Part shown: in pieces, positions 4,518-8,554 of the stretch
How the letters are laid out: every line of letters begins with the position of its first letter
Position numbering within the stretch: the stretch's first letter is position 1
Assembly: GCA_035253645.1 (NCBI GenBank)
Contig: DATFBW010000310.1
Coordinates: forward strand, 1 to 8,554
Direction: 5' to 3'
DNA length: 8,554 bases
DNA from: DASYRX01 sp035253645
GTDB lineage: Bacteria > Gemmatimonadota > Gemmatimonadetes > Gemmatimonadales > Gemmatimonadaceae
Notes under the pieces: model-generated
What the model was told of the DNA's origin: nothing
Seen by the model: the letters and a program-made list of their open reading frames with translations, nothing else
The model's database searches: none
Program-made: the position numbers and the translations under genes

Positions 4518-7475
4518 CTATAGAGTTGCCAGCGCCAATGCCCGGCGCAGGTCGTCGAGGCTGAACGGTTTGCCGATAACCGGACGGCCGGATGCCTGCA
4601 GAAAGGCGTGCGTGTCGGGCGCGGTGGCATCCTCGCCCGTGACGAAGACGATACGCCCGGCGTGGGAAGCATCGCGCACAACCAGCTCGCGATAGAGCGC
4701 GTCGCCGGCGATGTCGGGCATGCGCAAGTCGAGCAGGATCAGGTCGAAGGAACGATTCGCGAGCCTGTCGAGTGCTTCGCGGCCCGACGCCGCGACGTCC
4801 ACAATGTGACCTAACGAGGAAAGGTAACGCGCCACGGCGGTCCGGATGGCGGCTTCGTCGTCGACCACGAGTACTGCCAGAGACACACCTGACTGTGCGG
4901 GAGCTTCTTCGGGCACCGCATCGATCGTCGGCGGCGAAAGCGGAGTCCCCCGGTCGCGCTCGAAGCGAGCCACGCGCTCGCGCAGCGCACGGTCTTCTGT
5001 GATATCGCGCAGCACGGCCAACGCACCGCCCACACGACCCTGGATCAAAAGAGGCGCCGCGATGACATGAGCCCAGCGAGATTCTCCCGACGCCGCGATG
5101 TACCGCACGTCTCCATGCTGGCGCACGCCGTGCAGCGCGCCGACGAATATCCCCCACACGGCATCGCGGTCGCGCGGATCGACAAACACAGTGAAGTGAT
5201 CGCCCAGCACTGCATCGCGCACTCGGCCGATGGCGCGCTCGAACGCCGCATTCGCGCTCGTGATATTCCCCTCTTCATCGACCGTGCAGATGCCGTCCGA
5301 TGTGATCTCCACGAGCTGCTCGAGCCGTGCCTCCACCTCTGCCACCGCATTCGCGCGGCTGCGCTCCTCGCTCACGTCGCGCGCCACACACAGCGCTCCG
5401 ACAACCACGCGCCCTTGCCGCAGCGGCGTCATCGTCACGGAAAGGAGACGGCGCAGGCCGCTGCGCCGCGCGGCACGACACTCGAAGCGCCTAACGACGC
5501 CGGCCAACGCGTCGCGCGCATACGCCGTGACGCGGTCGATGTCGTCGCTGTCGAGGTAGGGCACGATGCTCCGTCCTAGCAATTCCTCCTGTGCAGCGTC
5601 GAGCATCTGGCAGGCAGCCTGATTCGCCGACGTGACGGCCCCACGCGCATCGAGCGTGAAGAGCGCATCGTTCACGGTGTCGAACAGATTCCGGTACCGC
5701 GCTTCGGTTTGTGACACGGCATCGCGCGCACGGCGTTCTTCGGTCACGTCGCGCATGGCGATAACAACGCCCGTCGTTCGATCTGCTTCACGAAGTGGCG
5801 CGAGACTCACCGCGGCGACACGTCGCTCACCGTCGCCGCGCACAACCAAATATTCGCGCCGCTGCGACGTCAATGATGAATTGCTTTCGGCGGCCAACTG
5901 GATGTGCGAGTGTACTTCCTCGCTCGTCTCCGGAATCACGAGCTCGGAGAAGGCGTTGCCGACGAGCTCCTCGCGGCTGAGCAGCTCGTGCGCGGCACGA
6001 TTTGCGAACGTGATAACGCCGTCGGGGTCCGCGATCAGCAGAGCATCCACTGCGGATTCGACCACGAGCCGGTTGCGCTCACTCAACGCACGCGTCGCGG
6101 TGATGTCGTCGAACGTGACGATCGCGCCGCCGTTAGGGTGCGGCGCGGCAGTTACGTCGAAAACGCGGCCGCGCACTGTGGATGCGAGCGTCGCGCGGAC
6201 CATACGTCCTTCTCTCGCCACCCGCGCGAGCGGCGCCTTTTCGTCACCCGCGCGATCCTCGTGCAACACGGCCTCATAGAAGGAGCGACCAGCGAGCTCC
6301 CGCGGCGTCTCGAGGCCCGACAGCTGCACGGCGCGTGAGTTGTAGCGCAATATCGCCCCACCATCGTCCACGACCACCATCCCCACCCCAATCGCATCGA
6401 ACGTTGCGCTCCATTCTCTCCCCGCCTCGCTGACTTCTTCGAACAAGCGCGCGTTGACGATTGCTACGGCAACCTGGTCCGCGAGACGCCGCAGCACGCG
6501 AGCGTCGTCGTCTGTAAATGGAGCCTGGCGATTGAAAACGGTGAGGACGCCGATCGTTCCCCGCACGGTCACGAGCGGTACCGTGAGCACTTTTTCAATA
6601 GTCGTGACCTCGTAGGCCGGGCGGTACGCTCCGGGATGGGCACGAGCTTCGTTCGCGATTATCGCCGATCCTTCGCGCACGGCTTTGCCGTCGAGCGTGG
6701 TCCGCACGGGAAGGTGCAGGCCACTGAGCAAGTCACCGCTCCCTAACGAGGACACGATGTGCAAGTATTCGTCACGGACGAGCGCGACATACGCGCCTTC
6801 GACGCCTAACAGCGACATGCTGTGCCGCAGGATGAGGCGCAAAACCTCGCCCATGCGCAGCGATTCCCCTACAGCCCGCGCAATCTCCGCGAGCGCATCG
6901 CTCTGGCGCCTTTCACGCTCGCTCTCCGTGTACAGTCGCGTGTTGCTGAGCAACGTCGCTGCGAGCGCGCCAAACGTGCGTAGCACGTCGAGGTCGCGCT
7001 CGTCGAACGCGCGGGCCTGCGCCGAGTACACGGCAACAACTCCGTAAAGCCGTCGGCCGTGGGTTAGCGGCGCACAGGCGAGCGACCGCGCGATCCCGCC
7101 GCGTGCAGCATCGACGATTGGGTGCAAGAGCGCCGCGTCTTCCGAGTCGGTGATGAGCACCGGCTCGCCGCTCCGCCCGCATTGTACGATGACGCCATCG
7201 CCCGCGGGCAGGATTTGCGATTCGGCATCTACACCGCGCGCGTGATGGACGAGCAGACGCAGGGTGCCGCGGTCCAGTTGTGGATCCGCGACGATGACAC
7301 CATCGCCGTCGAGCAGCCCAAGGGCGCCCCGGCCCAGCGTTTCGACGATCTCGCGTTCGCCCTCGGCGCGCGTGAGCGACATCGACGCGACTTGAAGGCG
7401 CGACAACAGGATATCGGCATCGCGCAGCGGCGACGGGGTCGTAACCGATTCGAAGGAAGAAAACGACTCGCTCAC
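4518..7475 (-). CDS. Multi-sensor GAF-GAF-PAS-PAS-PAS-PAS-receiver protein lacking a kinase domain
   Basis: A 985-residue cytoplasmic signalling protein without visible membrane segments. Domains in order, roughly: GAF 45-180, GAF 195-345, PAS 353-460, PAS 467-580, PAS 590-704, PAS 714-826 and receiver 866-983. GAF evidence includes ACAPLTHGRRLYGVVAVY and TVPLVTVRGTIGVLTVFNR, each followed by an amphipathic helix. Each PAS shows the 'D-(A/G)-(I/L)-x-x-x-D-x-x-G-x-I/V-x-x-x-N' entry and ends in a PAC-like (D/R)D(I/V)(T/S)E stretch. The receiver has D872/D873, phosphoacceptor D916 in LILLDLRMPD, T946 and K969. No DHp histidine or ATP-binding N/G boxes occur anywhere: only about 40 residues of linker separate the last PAS from the receiver. 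It therefore cannot itself phosphorylate the receiver and must rely on another kinase or act through partners. The start is GTG at 7475, 15 nt after the lipid kinase stop; no good Shine-Dalgarno is seen. Confidence 0.93.
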   Translation of the reverse strand: MSESFSSFESVTTPSPLRDADILLSRLQVASMSLTRAEGEREIVETLGRGALGLLDGDGVIVADPQLDRGTLRLLVHHARGVDAESQILPAGDGVIVQCGRSGEPVLITDSEDAALLHPIVDAARGGIARSLACAPLTHGRRLYGVVAVYSAQARAFDERDLDVLRTFGALAATLLSNTRLYTESERERRQSDALAEIARAVGESLRMGEVLRLILRHSMSLLGVEGAYVALVRDEYLHIVSSLGSGDLLSGLHLPVRTTLDGKAVREGSAIIANEARAHPGAYRPAYEVTTIEKVLTVPLVTVRGTIGVLTVFNRQAPFTDDDARVLRRLADQVAVAIVNARLFEEVSEAGREWSATFDAIGVGMVVVDDGGAILRYNSRAVQLSGLETPRELAGRSFYEAVLHEDRAGDEKAPLARVAREGRMVRATLASTVRGRVFDVTAAPHPNGGAIVTFDDITATRALSERNRLVVESAVDALLIADPDGVITFANRAAHELLSREELVGNAFSELVIPETSEEVHSHIQLAAESNSSLTSQRREYLVVRGDGERRVAAVSLAPLREADRTTGVVIAMRDVTEERRARDAVSQTEARYRNLFDTVNDALFTLDARGAVTSANQAACQMLDAAQEELLGRSIVPYLDSDDIDRVTAYARDALAGVVRRFECRAARRSGLRRLLSVTMTPLRQGRVVVGALCVARDVSEERSRANAVAEVEARLEQLVEITSDGICTVDEEGNITSANAAFERAIGRVRDAVLGDHFTVFVDPRDRDAVWGIFVGALHGVRQHGDVRYIAASGESRWAHVIAAPLLIQGRVGGALAVLRDITEDRALRERVARFERDRGTPLSPPTIDAVPEEAPAQSGVSLAVLVVDDEAAIRTAVARYLSSLGHIVDVAASGREALDRLANRSFDLILLDLRMPDIAGDALYRELVVRDASHAGRIVFVTGEDATAPDTHAFLQASGRPVIGKPFSLDDLRRALALATL

Positions 7476-7490
7476 CGGGGGGGATACTCG

Positions 7491-8405
7491 TTAGGCGCGG
7501 GCCGATGCCGCCGTTCTGGGAACGAGCAGCGCGGCCGCGCCGGCATCGACGCTGATTCGTACCGGAGACATCCCGACGATTTCACCATCTGCCTGAAAAA
7601 TACGCGGCGGATCACACTCAATGACGACTTCACGGGCAGGGATGAAATACATTCGACCATCGCTGCGATAATCCCGCCGCATGATCCGCCAAACCAGGCG
7701 CACCGCGTCCCAGCCGCTGCGCGGCGCATACACACATACGTCGAGACGCCCGTCGTCAGGTGTGATCCCGGGCCCCAACGCAAAGTGACCATACAGCACA
7801 GAGCCAAAGTTCGCGATCAGCGTCAGCGACGTGTCGTGCTCGTAGGTACCCTCTTCTGTGACGATGCGCACGTGAAAGCGATCGTGACGAAACGCCGCGG
7901 CGCCCGCAGCAAGCACATAGGCCAGCACGCCGAGACGCTGCTTCGCCTGTGCCGTCGTGCGCTCGATCATCGTGGCGTCGATGCCGACACCAGCGCCGAA
8001 CGCGAACCGCCGCATGGGCTCGCTGTGGATGCATCCAAGATCGATGTGCCGGACAATGCCGCCGAGCAGACTATGAACCGCGCGGTCGACGTCGAGCGGG
8101 ATCGCGAGTGCGCGCGCCATGAGGTTTCCGGTGCCTGCTGGGATGATTCCAACCGGGATGCCGGTATGCCGCAGCGCATGCAACACTTCCATCACCGTTC
8201 CGTCGCCGCCGAGGGTGAACACCGCATCGGCGTCGCGCCGTTCCATCGCAAAACGCTCGGCGTCGCCACTCGCGGTCGTTTGCCGCAGATCGACGGCGCA
8301 GCCTGCGGCGGCAAGGGCCCGCTCAGCGGCGTGAATCCGGCGCGACCCCGTGCGCGCCGCGGGGTTGGCGACAAGCAGTACGCGCCTAACGGCTAATACC
8401 GCCAC
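7491..8405 (-). CDS. Diacylglycerol/lipid kinase family protein (DagK/LCB5-like)
   Basis: A 304-residue cytoplasmic or peripheral membrane enzyme of the diacylglycerol/sphingosine kinase catalytic family, which transfers the ATP gamma-phosphate to a lipid hydroxyl. It begins with the family's RRVLLVANPAARTG (N14, P15). It carries the nucleotide-binding GGDGT at 66-70 and PAGTGN at 89-94. Later motifs are GAGVGID (137-143), DDGRLDV (217-223) and a C-terminal QADGE (271-275). The substrate (diacylglycerol, undecaprenol, a sphingoid base or another lipid) cannot be decided. I chose GTG at 8405, just ahead of the conserved first strand. A TTG at 8474 would add 23 residues that look unlike the family and lie inside the upstream gene. 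The upstream partial gene overlaps this start by 13 nt. The TAA stop falls inside a copy of the iterated word CGTTAGGC. The multi-sensor gene follows after 15 nt. Confidence 0.93.
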   Translation of the reverse strand: MAVLAVRRVLLVANPAARTGSRRIHAAERALAAAGCAVDLRQTTASGDAERFAMERRDADAVFTLGGDGTVMEVLHALRHTGIPVGIIPAGTGNLMARALAIPLDVDRAVHSLLGGIVRHIDLGCIHSEPMRRFAFGAGVGIDATMIERTTAQAKQRLGVLAYVLAAGAAAFRHDRFHVRIVTEEGTYEHDTSLTLIANFGSVLYGHFALGPGITPDDGRLDVCVYAPRSGWDAVRLVWRIMRRDYRSDGRMYFIPAREVVIECDPPRIFQADGEIVGMSPVRISVDAGAAALLVPRTAASARA

Positions 8406-8554
8406 GCGCGAAAGAGATCCAACCCGTATTGTGGCGGAGTTGCGGTGAGTGTGCGCGTGCCCGTGAGACCACAAATCACGCTCTGTGATGCGGGCTCGCG
8501 GCTCAACGATAAGCCGAAACCCGCTTCCAGCCGGTGCTCGAACCGCAGGCCGAG
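8393..8554 (-). CDS. C-terminal fragment of an unidentified, possibly envelope-associated protein
   Basis: Reading leftward from the window edge, one minus-strand frame is open for 53 codons and ends in TAG at 8393-8395. The peptide starts LGLRFEHRLEAGFGLSLSRE and finishes PPQYGLDLFRAWRY. The alternating pattern and the final aromatic residue recall the C-terminal strand of outer-membrane or envelope-translocation proteins (TamB was considered). I cannot confirm that from so short a piece. Coding is supported by the lack of stops, the sensible composition and the short 13-nt overlap with the lipid kinase start, which matches the packing of the other genes. The 5' part lies outside the window. 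If real, the lipid kinase is translated from within the end of this gene and both belong to the same operon. Confidence 0.58.
   Translation of the reverse strand, partial: LGLRFEHRLEAGFGLSLSREPASQSVICGLTGTRTLTATPPQYGLDLFRAWRY

Larger units (their letters stand above)
103..8390. repeat. Dispersed iterated word CCTAAC/GTTAGG (often GCCTAACG)
   Basis: Nineteen copies of the 6-mer were located by reading. As CCTAAC on the plus strand they start at 103, 615, 1049, 1902, 2103, 2325, 2484, 3125, 3605, 4241, 4477, 4810, 5490, 6742, 6805 and 8385. As GTTAGG they start at 309, 6132 and 7490. Eleven are full GCCTAACG/CGTTAGGC and fifteen contain CCTAACG. Base composition alone would give roughly three 6-mers and about 0.3 of the 8-mer. 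Translated contexts vary: Leu-Gly in eleven, Val-Arg in three, Pro-Asn in three. One copy lies in the 4452-4517 gap and one spans the lipid kinase stop. The function is unknown. Confidence 0.8.

Noticed and set aside
4270..5157. 296-residue N-terminal extension of the P1 peptidase frame
   Set aside because: It lies opposite or across the zinc-ribbon and sensor genes, is Arg-rich with no family resemblance, and the GTG at 4269 overlaps the previous stop exactly where the peptidase homology begins.
103..8390. TTA codons as a bldA-type (Streptomyces) regulatory signal
   Set aside because: Many of the TTA codons are just the Leu-Gly reading of the iterated word, which also appears in other frames and outside genes, and TTA occurs elsewhere too. 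A tRNA-based switch does not explain it.
7122..8396. Long plus-strand open frame (424 codons) opposite the lipid kinase and the start of the sensor gene
   Set aside because: Arg/His-rich, low-complexity translation without motifs. The minus strand carries clear DagK and GAF motifs over the same bases, so this is a GC-rich shadow frame.
8475..8489. Inverted repeat ATCAC-N5-GTGAT near the right edge
   Set aside because: Only a 5-bp stem, inside the apparent coding sequence of the partial gene; no U-run and no match to a known operator, so chance is sufficient.
1..8554. CRISPR arrays, tRNA or rRNA genes, insertion sequences, long direct repeats
   Set aside because: None seen on reading either strand. 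The window is almost fully occupied by ordinary protein genes.

Overview
The window is GC-rich (about two-thirds GC by eye) and gene-dense. Genes abut or overlap by a few bases, and GTG starts are common. It reads as chromosomal DNA from a free-living, probably Gram-negative bacterium. A soil-type phylum such as Gemmatimonadota would fit, but that is a guess. I see no mobile elements, tRNA, rRNA, CRISPR array or phage genes.

Layout. Nearly everything is on the minus strand, so the order of transcription runs from right to left. At the right edge (8393-8554) is the C-terminal end of an unidentified, possibly envelope-associated protein. It overlaps a diacylglycerol/lipid kinase gene (7491-8405). 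Fifteen bases later comes a 985-residue sensor with two GAF domains, four PAS domains and a receiver, but no histidine kinase domain (4518-7475). A 66-bp gap with a strong Shine-Dalgarno leads to a 61-residue zinc-ribbon protein (4266-4451). That gene is coupled through a GTGA overlap to a P1-family (DmpA/NylC-type) self-processing peptidase (3292-4269). The only plus-strand gene, a 140-residue DUF6941-like protein (2873-3295), converges on the peptidase with a 4-bp overlap. It diverges from a four-gene minus-strand block: an EamA/DMT transporter, a HAD phosphatase, an unrecognised protein, and holo-ACP synthase (acpS). These four are chained by overlaps of 4, 8 and 1 nt, so they very probably form one operon.

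How the genes fit together. acpS (activation of acyl carrier protein) and the lipid kinase belong to lipid metabolism, and the HAD enzyme is a general small-molecule phosphatase. No single pathway ties the whole window together.

The most interesting signal is not a gene. A short DNA word, CCTAAC/GTTAGG, usually extended to GCCTAACG/CGTTAGGC, occurs 19 times in 8.5 kb. It appears in several reading frames, in both kinds of gene strand, in an intergenic gap and across a stop codon, and 16 of 19 copies share one orientation. This looks like a genome-wide iterated DNA element rather than a codon effect. Second is the kinase-less GAF/PAS/receiver protein. Third is a pair of TACTTT elements 6-7 nt upstream of both divergent start codons, suggesting leaderless promoters.
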